A model generated the notes under the pieces. The model was not told the origin of the DNA. It saw only the letters and a program-made list of their open reading frames with translations, and searched no databases. Shown one piece after another: positions 36,556-46,002 of a stretch of 64,000 nucleotides of DNA. Where the stretch lies: contig JAJVIN010000004.1 of NCBI GenBank assembly GCA_022071945.1, positions 1-64,000 on the forward strand. The letters run 5' to 3'. Every line of letters begins with the position of its first letter. Position 1 is the first letter of the stretch. Source of the stretch: Thermoanaerobaculia bacterium (lineage in GTDB: Bacteria; Acidobacteriota; Thermoanaerobaculia; UBA5066). Both the position numbers and the translations under genes were made by a program.

Positions 36556-36620
36556 CACACCCTGCATCCGCTCCCGGAGGCACCCGCGGCGGTCCGGCCA
36601 GACGTCCAGGGCACCGCGGT

Positions 36621-38078
36621 TCAGACGCTGTAGGCGGACGAGGCCGTCTCCCCTCCGCGTCCCGTCCAGTTCGTGTGGAAGAACTGGCCCCGCGGACGAT
36701 CGATGCGCTCGTACAGGTGCGCGCCGAAGTAGTCGCGCTGAGCCTGGAGGAGATTCGCGGGAAGCCGCGCGCTCTTGTAGCCGTCGAACCAGGTCAGCGC
36801 CGTCGCGAACGAGGGGACCCAGACGCCCCCGAGAACGGCCGCCGAGACGACCCGGCGCCACGCTTCCTGAGCCTCCTCGACCTTTGACCGGAAGTACGGG
36901 TCGAGAAGGAGGTTCGGAAGGTCCGGGGTCGCGTCGAAGGCCTCCTTGATCTTCCCCAGGAAGGCCGAGCGGATGATGCATCCGCCGCGCCACAGGAGGG
37001 CGATACTCCCGTACTTCAGATCCCAGCCGTGTTCCTTCGCCGCGGCGCGCATGAGGGCGAATCCCTGCGCGTAGGAAACGAGCTTCGAGGCGTAGAGGGC
37101 CTTCTCGAGGTCGTCGACGAAGGCGGCCCTGTCTCCGGAGAAGGCCGGCTTTTGTGAGGAGAAGACCTTCGAGGCCGCGACACGTTCGTGCTTCATCGCG
37201 GAAAGGCACCGCCCGTAGACGGCCTCGCTGATCAGGGTCAGCGGCACGCCGAGATCGAGCGCGGCCACGCTCGTCCACTTGCCGGTCCCCTTTTGCCCGG
37301 CGGTGTCGAGGATCCTGTCCACGAGAGGGCTTCCGTCCCCGTCACGAAAACCCAGGATGTCCCGGGTGATTTCGATCAGGTAGCTGTCCAGGTCTCCCTG
37401 ATTCCAGCGGGCGAAGACCTCGTGCATCTCCGGGGCCGTCATTCCGAGAAGCTGGGACATGAGCTGGTACGCCTCGCAGATCAGCTGCATGTCGCCGTAC
37501 TCGATCCCGTTGTGGACCATCTTCACGAAGTGGCCCGCGCCGTCCGGGCCGACCCAGTCGCAGCAGGGTGTCCCGTCGTCGACCTTTGCGGCGATCGCCT
37601 GGAAGATGGGGGCAACGTGGGGCCAGGCGGCCGGCGAGCCGCCAGGCATGATCGACGGCCCGAGAAGCGCGCCTTCCTCGCCGCCGGAGACGCCGGTCCC
37701 GATGAAGAGAAGCCCCTTCGCCTCCAGGGCCTTGGTCCTGCGGATCGAGTCCGGGAAGTGGGAGTTCCCTCCGTCGATGACGATGTCCCCGGGTTCGAGA
37801 TGGGGCAGGAGCTGGTCGATGAAGTCGTCGACGGCGCTGCCCGCCTTGACCATCAACATGACACGGCGCGGTCTCTTCAGCGACGAGACGAGGTCCGCGA
37901 TTGAGCGGGTCCCGATGATGTTCTTCCCCTTCGCACGGCCCGAGGTGAAGGCGTCCACCTTGCTCACGGTCCGGTTGTAGACCGCGACGGTGAAGCCGTG
38001 GCTCTCCATGTTGAGAACGAGGTTCTCGCCCATGACGGCGAGGCCGACGAGACCGATGTCTGCGAGTTCATTTGTCAC
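36621..38078 (-). CDS. gnd: 6-phosphogluconate dehydrogenase, decarboxylating
   Basis: The start is the GTG preceded by GGAGGAAACATC, giving 485 residues. The NADP fold begins IGLVGLAVMGENLVLNMESHG, with VYNRTVSKVD after it. IDGGNSHFPDS, FIGTGVSGGEEGA, GHFVKMVHNGIEYGDMQ and TGKWTSVAALDLGVP form the substrate and catalytic sites, and the C-terminal GRGGETASSAY closes the family match. It oxidises 6-phosphogluconate to ribulose-5-phosphate and CO2, with NADPH, in the pentose phosphate pathway. The longer open frame upstream lacks a good start. It is a single gene, convergent with napAB. Confidence 0.96.
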   Translation of the reverse strand: MTNELADIGLVGLAVMGENLVLNMESHGFTVAVYNRTVSKVDAFTSGRAKGKNIIGTRSIADLVSSLKRPRRVMLMVKAGSAVDDFIDQLLPHLEPGDIVIDGGNSHFPDSIRRTKALEAKGLLFIGTGVSGGEEGALLGPSIMPGGSPAAWPHVAPIFQAIAAKVDDGTPCCDWVGPDGAGHFVKMVHNGIEYGDMQLICEAYQLMSQLLGMTAPEMHEVFARWNQGDLDSYLIEITRDILGFRDGDGSPLVDRILDTAGQKGTGKWTSVAALDLGVPLTLISEAVYGRCLSAMKHERVAASKVFSSQKPAFSGDRAAFVDDLEKALYASKLVSYAQGFALMRAAAKEHGWDLKYGSIALLWRGGCIIRSAFLGKIKEAFDATPDLPNLLLDPYFRSKVEEAQEAWRRVVSAAVLGGVWVPSFATALTWFDGYKSARLPANLLQAQRDYFGAHLYERIDRPRGQFFHTNWTGRGGETASSAYSV

Positions 38079-38152
38079 GATGTTTCCTCCAGGAATGAGG
38101 GGGCTTACCGGGGCTGTGCGCCAGTTCTGTGGATGAGAAGGCGAGTCCATCC

Positions 38153-38292
38153 ATCCTCCCCTTGGGAAGGGGAGGATGCGCGTGAGCGCAGGAGGGGTCA
38201 CTCGCTCGCCTTGGTTGTTCAGGCTTCGATTTGTTCGACGTCATCAGACCCCTCCGCCTCTGCCGAGGCACCTCCCCTTCGTAAGGGGAGGA
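38153..38292. repeat. Intergenic palindromic repeat element
   Basis: About 140 bases with three nested inverted repeats lie between gnd and the GH105 gene. ATCCTCCCCTTGGGAAGGGGAGGAT (38153-38177) and CCTCCCCTTCGTAAGGGGAGG (38271-38291) are local hairpins, and GGAGGGGTC (38191-38199) pairs with GACCCCTCC (38247-38255). Elements with paired CTCCCC/GGGGAG hairpins are common REP or MITE-like repeats in GC-rich bacteria. No other copy was seen in this window. Confidence 0.6.
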
Positions 38293-38341
38293 GAGGCGAG
38301 CAGGTCTCCCGGGCCGTCTCCTCGAGCGGGGGCTTTCGGAG

Positions 38342-39736
38342 TCACGGCTTTGCCACCGGCTTCTTGACGCGCCAGTGAAACGTGTTGAGCTTCTTTTCCA
38401 CGTCGAAGGTGCGGAGCATCGTCATCACTTCGGCGCCGGCCATCAACGTGGCGCCATAACCCTGCATCGCGCCGAGGTCGGTGGGACGGTTGTAGTAGTA
38501 GACGGCGTCGTAGGCGGCCGTCGTCCCGACGCAGATCCCCTCGATCTGTCCGTCGGACCGGACCCGCCGGGCCACGGCCTGCCATCCCGTCTGGGCGACC
38601 GGGGCCCAGGCCGTCGAGAGCCAGCCCCGGTTGACGCCGCGTGCGATGGCAAACGTGAACATGGCCGAGGCGGACGTCTCGAGATAGCTGTCTGTTCTGT
38701 CGAGAAGCTGATGCCAGAGCCCCGTTCCGCCCTGTACGGCTCCAACGCCCGCCACGGCGCGCCGGTACTGCTCGAGGACTTTCGCCCGGTCGGGGTGGTT
38801 CTCGGGCATCACCGAGAGGAGATCCGCCATCGACATGAGCATCCAGCCCGCCCCGCGGCCCCAGAAAAACTTCGGATCGACCGGCAGCGCATTCTCGAAC
38901 CACGAGTGGTCGTAGAGGCCGGCATCCTCGTGGAAGAGGCGCGCCGACATCCCGATGACCTGGCGGGCGGCATCGTCGAACCACTTCTGCTCTCCCGTGG
39001 CCGCCCCCATCTGCGCCAGAAACGGAATGCTCATGTAGGCGTCGTCGATCCAGAGAGAGACCGGCTGGGGCCGGGGCCGGCACAGAGTGCCGTCCGGAAG
39101 CCGCGGCTGCCGTTTCGTGATGTGCTCGACGACGAGGTCGATTCCCTCCCGGTAGCGCGGGTCCTTCTTCCTCGCCTGCGCCCGGACGAGCGCGGCGCCG
39201 ATCGCCCCGCAGTCGTCGAGTTCGTGCATGTCGATGAGGCGCCTGTATCCGTTCTTCTGTGGGCCGAACTCCTTCGCCTGCGCGCGGAAGTGCGGGAGGT
39301 GCTGGAAGATGAAGTCGAAGTTCTTTTCGGTGTAGGCGGCGAAGCGAGCATCCCCCGTCACCTCGGTGACCTGGACCATCCCGGAAAGGACGACGCCCAT
39401 CGAGTAGGTCCAGTCGATGAACTCGCCCTTGCGCGTGTCGATCCCGGCGTTCTTGCGGGGCTTCGAAAAATCGGTGATCGGCGCGCCGGTCTCCACGTCG
39501 ATGATCGTGTAGGGTGTCGAGCGTTCGAAGTGCTCTCGAATCCGGTCGAGCACGGCCTTGATCTCACTCTCGGAAGGAAGGGTGTAGTCGACTCCGGGGG
39601 CGAGGGACGGCTGGGAGAACGACGGATCACTTCGTCCCGTCGACGCGACCGGGTCGGCCGCGGGCGCCTGCGCCAGGAGCAGAGAGGGGGCGGCCAGGAC
39701 GAGCAAGAGGCCGGCGAGCGGGAGCGAGAGTCGCAT
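38342..39736 (-). CDS. Secreted GH105 unsaturated uronyl/rhamnogalacturonyl hydrolase
   Basis: The start is at MRLSLPLAGLLLVL, after AGGAG. A signal peptide ends near LLLAQA. The 464-residue enzyme is an (alpha/alpha)6 barrel: DWTYSMGVVLSGMVQ, MHELDDCGAIGAAL, LWIDDAYMSIPFLAQMG (catalytic Asp) and FFWGRGAGWMLMSMADLL. GH105 removes the unsaturated galacturonosyl end left by pectate or rhamnogalacturonan lyases, releasing 5-keto-4-deoxyuronate. It would act in the periplasm on products of the PL10 domain at 41648-44644. The gene is divergent from the GH43 gene, sharing a 238-base promoter region with an operator-like site. Confidence 0.88.
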   Translation of the reverse strand: MRLSLPLAGLLLVLAAPSLLLAQAPAADPVASTGRSDPSFSQPSLAPGVDYTLPSESEIKAVLDRIREHFERSTPYTIIDVETGAPITDFSKPRKNAGIDTRKGEFIDWTYSMGVVLSGMVQVTEVTGDARFAAYTEKNFDFIFQHLPHFRAQAKEFGPQKNGYRRLIDMHELDDCGAIGAALVRAQARKKDPRYREGIDLVVEHITKRQPRLPDGTLCRPRPQPVSLWIDDAYMSIPFLAQMGAATGEQKWFDDAARQVIGMSARLFHEDAGLYDHSWFENALPVDPKFFWGRGAGWMLMSMADLLSVMPENHPDRAKVLEQYRRAVAGVGAVQGGTGLWHQLLDRTDSYLETSASAMFTFAIARGVNRGWLSTAWAPVAQTGWQAVARRVRSDGQIEGICVGTTAAYDAVYYYNRPTDLGAMQGYGATLMAGAEVMTMLRTFDVEKKLNTFHWRVKKPVAKP

Positions 39737-39947
39737 CAAGGGCTCCTGATTCTTCAAGTGGTCATTCCACATTGATATCTTGGCGGAGATGTTGTCCGCT
39801 CTCCGGTGGTGAGATGCTGGCGCGCCGGGAGCCGAACGATGCTCGCACAATCGGGCCCGGATTGTTTTCCCGTGTGGGTTCTCCTGGTCGGATTGACCGG
39901 TCGCGCCATGCGTGAGGGATCCTAGCGTACGATCGATTCTGGCGCAA

Positions 39948-39958
39948 TGGTATTACCA
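39948..39958. promoter_or_regulatory. FadR-type operator between the GH105 and GH43 genes
   Basis: TGGTATTACCA is a perfect inverted repeat (TGGTA-T-TACCA) and a full match to the FadR-subfamily consensus T-N-G-T-N-N-N-A-C-N-A. It lies 212 bases before GH105 (minus strand) and 17 bases before the GTG start of GH43 (plus strand). It fits a uronate-responsive repressor such as the one at 62825-63595. Confidence 0.55.
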
Positions 39959-39974
39959 ATGATAGACTCATGCC

Positions 39975-41645
39975 GTGCCTCCCCGGATCGGATCCGTCTC
40001 TTTCGCGACCCCGGCTCGCAGGGGTTCCGGGCTCGCGTCCGCTCTCTGGGTGAGCCTTCTCCTCGGGCTGGCCAGCACTTCCTGCGGGACGCCGCCGCCG
40101 CGGTCGAAGAGTCCCGCGGCCGCCCGGGACGGCGACACGTACCGAAATCCGATCCTCTTCGCGGATTGGTCCGACCCCGACGTCGTCCGGGTGGGGGAAG
40201 ACTTCTGGCTCGTGGCGTCGAGCTTCCATGAAGTGCCCGGCCTGCCGGTTCTGCACTCGAAAGACCTCGTCCACTGGGAACTTGCGGGGCACGCGGCGTC
40301 CCGGCTTCCCTCGCCCCGCTACGACGTGCCGCGGCACGGTGGAGGCGTCTGGGCGCCCTCCATCCGCCACGACGGGGACGTCTACGAGGTCTGGTACGGC
40401 GATCCCGACCTCGGCCTCTTCGCGACGCGGGCCCGTGATCCTCGTGGCCCGTGGGAGCCACTCCGGCAGGTTCAGGAGGCGCGGGGCTGGATCGATCCCT
40501 GCCCGTTCCGCGACACGGACGGGTCGCGCTGGGTCGTTCACGCCTGGGCGAAGAGCCGCGCGGGCTTCAATGGAGTCCTCACGGTCCGTCGTCTCTCGCC
40601 GGACGGTCTCTCCGTGGTCGGCGAGGGGGTGAACGTCTTCGACGGGGGCACCGAACACCCGACGATCGAGGGACCGAAGCTCTACCGCCGGGGCGAGTGG
40701 GTTTACATCTTCGCTCCTGCCGGAGGTGTGAAGAACGGCTGGCAAACGGTGTTGAGGTCGAAGAGTGTCCTGGGGCCCTACGAGGGGCGGATCGTTCTCG
40801 ACCAGGGAGGCACGCCCACGAACGGACCGCACCAGGGTGGCCTGGTCGACACTCCGTCCGGTGAATGGTGGTTCGTCCACTTCCAGGACCGGGGAGCGTA
40901 CGGCCGCGTCACGCACCTCGAGCCGGTCTCCTGGCGCGACGGCTGGCCCGTGATTGGCGAGGATCCGGATGGCGACGGCAAGGGTCAGCCGGTAGCGGTC
41001 TTCAAGAGACCAGACGCTGGCCGCGGCTCGGCCTCGGTCGCGCCCCAGGTGTCCGACGAGTTCGACGGGACGTCCCTCGGTCCGATGTGGGCCTGGAACG
41101 CGAACCCTCGCCCGGATTGGGCCTCTCTCACGGCACGGCCGGGATTTCTCCGGCTCATCCCCGTGCGAAAGACGGAGGACGCGCCTGCCTCGATCGCTCA
41201 TGAACCGAACGTGCTCCGGACACGCCTCTCCTCCGAGCGCCTCGTCGCGACGGCGCTCGTCGAGTTGAACGGCACGTCGAGGGGCGCCGAGAGTGGCCTC
41301 GCGGTCCTCGGGTTGGACGTCGCCTACGTCGCCATCGCGAGAACCGAGAACGGATGGGAAGAGATCTTTGCCACCGGCGCCGGCGTTCTGAAGGACGGCG
41401 TGGAGCGCGTTGTCGAAAGGCGGCCGATACCGTCCGGCAGACTCCATCTTCGCGTCACGGTCGAGCCGGGAGCCCGGCTCCGCTTCGCGACGAGCGAGGA
41501 CGGCACGAACTTCACACCAATCGGAGGAGAGGTCGTCGCCCGCGAGGGAGCCTGGGTCGGAGCCCGACTCGCGCTCTTCACGCGGCCCCTTCCCGACCCG
41601 AAGCCGCAAGACGTCACGGACGTGGAGTTCTTTCGGGTGGAGTGA
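39975..41645 (+). CDS. GH43-family glycosidase lipoprotein with C-terminal beta-sandwich
   Basis: The start is the first in-frame GTG. A signal ends in the lipobox-like LASTSCG. The 556-residue protein has a five-bladed propeller of GH43: ILFADWSDPDVVRVGEDFWLVAS (catalytic Asp), GWIDPCPFRDTDG (pKa-modulating Asp) and TIEGPKLYRRGEWVYIF (acid Glu). From about 355 comes a C-terminal sandwich (SDEFDGTSLGPMWAWNANPR), like the GH43 xylosidase accessory domain. It would trim arabinose or xylose from pectin side chains in the periplasm. The stop is two bases before the next gene, so it is in an operon with the CE8-CE12-PL10 gene. Confidence 0.83.
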   Translation: MPPRIGSVSFATPARRGSGLASALWVSLLLGLASTSCGTPPPRSKSPAAARDGDTYRNPILFADWSDPDVVRVGEDFWLVASSFHEVPGLPVLHSKDLVHWELAGHAASRLPSPRYDVPRHGGGVWAPSIRHDGDVYEVWYGDPDLGLFATRARDPRGPWEPLRQVQEARGWIDPCPFRDTDGSRWVVHAWAKSRAGFNGVLTVRRLSPDGLSVVGEGVNVFDGGTEHPTIEGPKLYRRGEWVYIFAPAGGVKNGWQTVLRSKSVLGPYEGRIVLDQGGTPTNGPHQGGLVDTPSGEWWFVHFQDRGAYGRVTHLEPVSWRDGWPVIGEDPDGDGKGQPVAVFKRPDAGRGSASVAPQVSDEFDGTSLGPMWAWNANPRPDWASLTARPGFLRLIPVRKTEDAPASIAHEPNVLRTRLSSERLVATALVELNGTSRGAESGLAVLGLDVAYVAIARTENGWEEIFATGAGVLKDGVERVVERRPIPSGRLHLRVTVEPGARLRFATSEDGTNFTPIGGEVVAREGAWVGARLALFTRPLPDPKPQDVTDVEFFRVE

Positions 41646-41647
41646 GG

Positions 41648-44644
41648 ATGCGCGCGCGCCGCACCACGTCTCCGCTCGCCGCCGCGCTTGTCGTCGTCCT
41701 GACGATGTCGGACGCCGCGACGGCCGCCACACGCCCCGAAGGCGTGGATCTCGTCGTCGCGCGAGATGGAAGCGGCGACGTCACTACGGTCCAGGCGGCC
41801 CTCGATGCGCTCCCCCAGGTGGCGTCCCGAACCCGAGTGGTCCTGGTGAGGCGCGGCAGCTACCGGGAGAAGGTCTTCATCACCAAGAGCCGGCTGGCCC
41901 TCGTCGGCGAGGATCGCGACGCGACGCGAATCGAGTTCGACGTCCTTCGCCGCGACTGGCGAGCGTCACATCCCGATGACTGGGGCGCCGCCGTCGTCAA
42001 CATCGGCGATGACGTCACCGATCTCATCCTCGCGAACCTGACCATCAGGAACGACTACGGGTCTCGCAATGGCGGCGATCACGACCACCAGTTCGCTCTC
42101 CGCTCGGGCGGGAACTCGTCACGTATCGCTCTCGTCCACGTGAACGCCCTCTCGGACGGCGGAGACACCGTGAGCCTCTGGAATCCGTTCGGCGGGATGA
42201 CGTACTACGCCTCGTGCACATTCGAGGGTTGGGTCGACTTTCTTTGCCCTCGAGGGACCGCGTACGTGACGAGCAGTGAGTTCGTCGCCCACAGCCCGAC
42301 GGCGGCGATCTGGCACGACGGCAGCAAGGACCGCGACCACAAGATGGTGATCCGGTCGTCGCGCTTCGACGGCGCTCCCGGGTTTCCGCTCGGCCGCAAC
42401 AACCGCGACGGACAGTTCTATCTCCTCGATTGCGTGTTCTCCGCGAACATGGCCGACAGGCCGATCTACCAGCCTTCCGCGCCCGAAACGTACGCGTGGG
42501 AACCGCGCTCCTATTTCGACGGTTGTCACTCCGACGGCGGCGACCTGGCCTGGATCGCGAACAACCTGAGAACCGCGGATTTCGCTCCGGCGCCGTCAGA
42601 GATCACGGCCGAGTGGACCTTCTGCGGCCAGTGGGATCCCGAAGGCATGATGCCCGCCGTCCTTCCGTTCGCCGCCTTGCCGCGACCCAACGAGCGGGCC
42701 AGGAACGTCCCGCTGTTCGGTGTGCGGCTTCGCTGGGCCGCGGCCCGGGGCGCTCGCTCCCACGAGCTCTTCTTCGGCCCGGGCGACGGTCCGCCGCTCG
42801 TGTCCCGTCTCGAGGGCACGGCTTACGACACGGGCCCGCTCGCGCCAGCGACGCGTTACTCGTGGCGAGTGGATGCGATAGGGCCGGGCGGGCGTGTTGG
42901 CGGAAAGACCTGGACGTTCGAGACGGCGGCCGCTCCCTCCCGGATCGCTCTCGCGGGCGACTCGACCGTCACCGAGCGGCAGGGCTGGGGGACGGGTTTC
43001 GCGTCGCATCTGCGGCCTGGCGCCGTCTGTTCGAATCACGCGCGGGGGGGACGCAGTTCGAAGAGCTTCGTCGACGAGGGGCACTGGAAGAAGGTGCTCG
43101 CGGAGCGGCCGGATTTCGTACTGATCCAGTTCGGGCACAACGACGCTCCCGGGAAGGGGCCCGAGCGAGAGACCGATCCCACGACGACGTACAGAGAGAA
43201 CCTTGCGCGAATGGTCGACGAAGCGCGCGCGGTGGGAGTCCGTCCGGTCCTTCTGACGCCTCTGACGAGGCGTTACGTCGACGAGGTGGGGTGCATCCGG
43301 TCCGATCTGGGCGCCTATGCCGAGGGAGTCCTGGCGGTGGCGGCAGAACGTCGCGTCCCGGTCATCGACCTGCACCGGCTCTCCATCGAGGTGCTCGAGA
43401 GGATGACGCCCTCGGAGGTGGCTGCGCTCGGTGTCCCGAAGGAAGACGGTACTCTCGACCGAACCCATCTCTCCCCGCTCGGGAGTGTCCTCTTCGGTGG
43501 TCTCGTGGCGGAGGAACTCGCACGCGTCGTCCCGGAGCTGCGATCGGCGGTCAGACCGGCCGGTCCGGTGGAAGCCCCGTCGGCCGGAGTGGCGTCTGAC
43601 GACGGCGCGGCCGAGTCGGAGGACCATGGGGTCCGAAGGCTGGCGGAGCGACTCGACCGCCCAGTGGCCTTCTTCTCGACGAGCGAAGCGGCCCGCATCG
43701 GAGAGAACCTCCTCCTCTGGCAGAGGTCGAACGGCGGTTGGCCGAAGAACATCGACATGGTTCGGCCGCTCGGCCTTGCCGGCCGCGAGAAGGTCTTGCG
43801 AGGCCGGCGTCGAGAAGACACCACGATCGACAATGGAGCCACATACACGCAGATCCGCTTCCTTGCGCGCCTCCACGAAGTTGCGAGAGACGGCCGCTTC
43901 AAGGCTGGGGCGCTCGCGGGTATCGACTTCCTCCTGAGGGCTCAGTACCCGAACGGAGGCTGGCCACAGTTCTTCCCGCTGAGAGAGGACTATTCCCGGT
44001 TCATCACCTTCAATGACGGGGCGATGGCCGGGGTCCTGGCTCTCCTGCGCGATGTCGCGGCCGGACGGGGCTTCGACTTCGTGGATTCCGCTCGCCGGAC
44101 TCGGGCGGCCCTGGCCGTCGAGAAGGGCACCGCGGCGATCCTCGCGACCCAGATCGTCGTCAACGGCAGGAAGACCGCGTGGGGAGCACAGCACGATGCG
44201 GTCTCCCTCGAGCCTCGTCCGGCGCGAGCCTTCGAGCCGGCCGCCCTCGCATCCTCGGAGAGCGTCTCGGTCCTCCGGTTTCTGATGAGTCTCCCTTCGC
44301 CCTCGAAGGGTGTCCGAGACGCCATCGAAGCCGGGGTCGACTGGCTTCGCTCCGTCAAGATCCCGGGCCTGAGAATCGCGCGCGCGGACTCTCCGTCGCT
44401 TCCGAAAGGCTGGGACGTCGTCGTGACGCCCGACCCGGCGGCCCCACCAACCTGGGCGCGTTTCTACGAGATCGGAACCAACCGGCCGCTTTTCGCGGGA
44501 CGCGACGGAGTTGTCCGGTCGAGCCTCGCCGAGATCGAGCACGAGAGACGGACAGGCTACGCCTGGTATGTCGACTCGCCCGCCGCCCTTCTCGCAACCG
44601 AGTACCCCGCGTGGAAGGCAAAGCTCCTGAAGGAGGCCCCATGA
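41648..44644 (+). CDS. Three-enzyme pectin-degrading protein: CE8 pectin methylesterase, CE12 acetylesterase, PL10 pectate lyase
   Basis: This 998-residue secreted protein (signal about residues 1-27) has three catalytic modules. Residues about 30-335 are a CE8 beta-helix: DGSGDVTTVQAALDALP at the start and GWVDFLCP with nucleophile Asp197. Residues about 335-425 look like a fibronectin-III linker. Residues about 430-630 are a CE12 SGNH esterase: GDSTV (438-442), GHND (497-500) and DRTHLSP (Asp604, His607). Residues about 660-998 are a PL10 lyase: SNGGWPKNIDM, ATYTQIRFLARL, FYEIGTNRPLFAGRDG with the catalytic Arg. It would demethylate, deacetylate and cleave polygalacturonate in one protein. 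It sits in an operon between GH43 and Gfo/Idh/MocA genes. Confidence 0.88.
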   Translation: MRARRTTSPLAAALVVVLTMSDAATAATRPEGVDLVVARDGSGDVTTVQAALDALPQVASRTRVVLVRRGSYREKVFITKSRLALVGEDRDATRIEFDVLRRDWRASHPDDWGAAVVNIGDDVTDLILANLTIRNDYGSRNGGDHDHQFALRSGGNSSRIALVHVNALSDGGDTVSLWNPFGGMTYYASCTFEGWVDFLCPRGTAYVTSSEFVAHSPTAAIWHDGSKDRDHKMVIRSSRFDGAPGFPLGRNNRDGQFYLLDCVFSANMADRPIYQPSAPETYAWEPRSYFDGCHSDGGDLAWIANNLRTADFAPAPSEITAEWTFCGQWDPEGMMPAVLPFAALPRPNERARNVPLFGVRLRWAAARGARSHELFFGPGDGPPLVSRLEGTAYDTGPLAPATRYSWRVDAIGPGGRVGGKTWTFETAAAPSRIALAGDSTVTERQGWGTGFASHLRPGAVCSNHARGGRSSKSFVDEGHWKKVLAERPDFVLIQFGHNDAPGKGPERETDPTTTYRENLARMVDEARAVGVRPVLLTPLTRRYVDEVGCIRSDLGAYAEGVLAVAAERRVPVIDLHRLSIEVLERMTPSEVAALGVPKEDGTLDRTHLSPLGSVLFGGLVAEELARVVPELRSAVRPAGPVEAPSAGVASDDGAAESEDHGVRRLAERLDRPVAFFSTSEAARIGENLLLWQRSNGGWPKNIDMVRPLGLAGREKVLRGRRREDTTIDNGATYTQIRFLARLHEVARDGRFKAGALAGIDFLLRAQYPNGGWPQFFPLREDYSRFITFNDGAMAGVLALLRDVAAGRGFDFVDSARRTRAALAVEKGTAAILATQIVVNGRKTAWGAQHDAVSLEPRPARAFEPAALASSESVSVLRFLMSLPSPSKGVRDAIEAGVDWLRSVKIPGLRIARADSPSLPKGWDVVVTPDPAAPPTWARFYEIGTNRPLFAGRDGVVRSSLAEIEHERRTGYAWYVDSPAALLATEYPAWKAKLLKEAP

Positions 44645-46002
44645 CCCGCGACGATGACCGCTTCGTCAGTAGCCCTGTCACCCGTCGCGCCTTCCTGGGC
44701 GCGGCGGGCGCAACAGCAGTTTCGGCCGCTGCCTCGTTCTCGGCCCCGGTTTCGGGCGGGAACGCGAAGGTCCGCTACGCCATCGTGGGCGCCGGGCACC
44801 GTGGAAGCGGCATGTGGGGGGCCGAAGCGCTCAAGCGCCATGCCGACACCCTCGACCTCGTCGCCCTCTGCGACCTCAACCCGGAGCGGGCCGAGGCCGC
44901 AAACGCCCTCATGGGGACGAAGGCGCCGGTCTTCACGGATCTGGACCGGATGCTCTCCGAGGCGCGTCCGGAGAAGGTGGCCGTCTGTACCGTGGATGCC
45001 ACGCACGCCTCGGTCATCACCAGACTTCTCGACCGGGGAGTCGAGGTCGTCACCGAGAAACCGATGGTGACCGAGGTGGACCAGCTCCAGAGCATTCTGG
45101 AAGCAGAGAAACGCAGCCGGAAGAAGGTCGCCATGGCGTTCAACTACCGGTATTCCCCGAAGAACGAACTGATCTGGCAACTCCTGCGGAACTCGGACCT
45201 CGGACGAGTCACCTCCGTGGACTTCTCGTGGTACCTCGACGTGACGCACGGAGCGGACTACTTCCGCAGGTGGCACAGGCTCAAGGCAAAGAGTGGTTCC
45301 CTCTGGGTCCACAAGGCCACCCATCACTTCGATCTCGTGAACTGGTGGCTCGGGGCGGACCCGGTCGAGGTCTTCGCTGCCTCCTCCCTTCGCCGTTACG
45401 GGAGGAACGGGAACCTGCGCCACAGTCACTGCCGCGAGTGTCCACACAGGGGCAAGTGCGAGTTCTTCTTCGACCTCACGAAGAACCCACGCTTGATGGC
45501 TCTCTATGCGGGGCCGGTGGGCTCGGACGGCTACCATCGCGACGGCTGTGTCTTCCGCGAAGACTGTGACATCTACGACACCATGGCGGCCGTGATCACC
45601 TACACGAGCGGAGCCTCGATGAGCTACTCCCTCAATGCCTTCATGCCATTCGAAGGGTTCCGGCTCGCCTTCAACTGCGAGAAGGGGCGGATCGAGGTGC
45701 GCGACTGGGAGCGACAGGGGTGGGAGGTCCCGTACGAGACGGAGATCCTCGTGGCCCGGAGCTTCCAGAAGGAGCCCGAGCGAATCACGCTCCAGAGGAG
45801 AGAGGGCGGGCATTCGGGAGGAGATCCTCGGCTGCTCGACGCGGTCTTCGGGAAGAACCCGGTGGCAGATCAGCTCCGTGTTCCGGACTCGCGGGCGGGC
45901 GCCATGTCGTGTCTGACCGGAATCGCGGCGCGGACGAGTTCCGAATCCGGCAAGCCCGTGAAGATTGCGGGGCTCCTGCCTGCGGCCGGGCTGGGGACGT
46001 GA
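44641..46002 (+). CDS. Tat-exported Gfo/Idh/MocA-family oxidoreductase
   Basis: This 453-residue protein starts at an ATG overlapping the previous stop (ATGA). The Tat signal is clear: TRRAFLGAAGATAVSAAASF. A Rossmann fold follows: VRYAIVGAGHRGSGMWG, then VVTEKPMVTEVDQL, which contains the EKP lysine of the family. A cysteine-rich insertion, HCRECPHRGKC and later GCVFREDC, may bind a metal or Fe-S centre. These enzymes oxidise or epimerise sugars with a tightly bound NAD(P). A periplasmic location would suit action on pectin-derived sugars. The substrate is unknown. Confidence 0.8.
   Translation: MTRDDDRFVSSPVTRRAFLGAAGATAVSAAASFSAPVSGGNAKVRYAIVGAGHRGSGMWGAEALKRHADTLDLVALCDLNPERAEAANALMGTKAPVFTDLDRMLSEARPEKVAVCTVDATHASVITRLLDRGVEVVTEKPMVTEVDQLQSILEAEKRSRKKVAMAFNYRYSPKNELIWQLLRNSDLGRVTSVDFSWYLDVTHGADYFRRWHRLKAKSGSLWVHKATHHFDLVNWWLGADPVEVFAASSLRRYGRNGNLRHSHCRECPHRGKCEFFFDLTKNPRLMALYAGPVGSDGYHRDGCVFREDCDIYDTMAAVITYTSGASMSYSLNAFMPFEGFRLAFNCEKGRIEVRDWERQGWEVPYETEILVARSFQKEPERITLQRREGGHSGGDPRLLDAVFGKNPVADQLRVPDSRAGAMSCLTGIAARTSSESGKPVKIAGLLPAAGLGT

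Noticed and set aside
38153-38292. Riboswitch or structured leader for GH105 or gnd
   Set aside because: The element lies downstream of GH105 and upstream of gnd on the opposite geometry to a leader, and its arms are simple palindromes typical of repeats.
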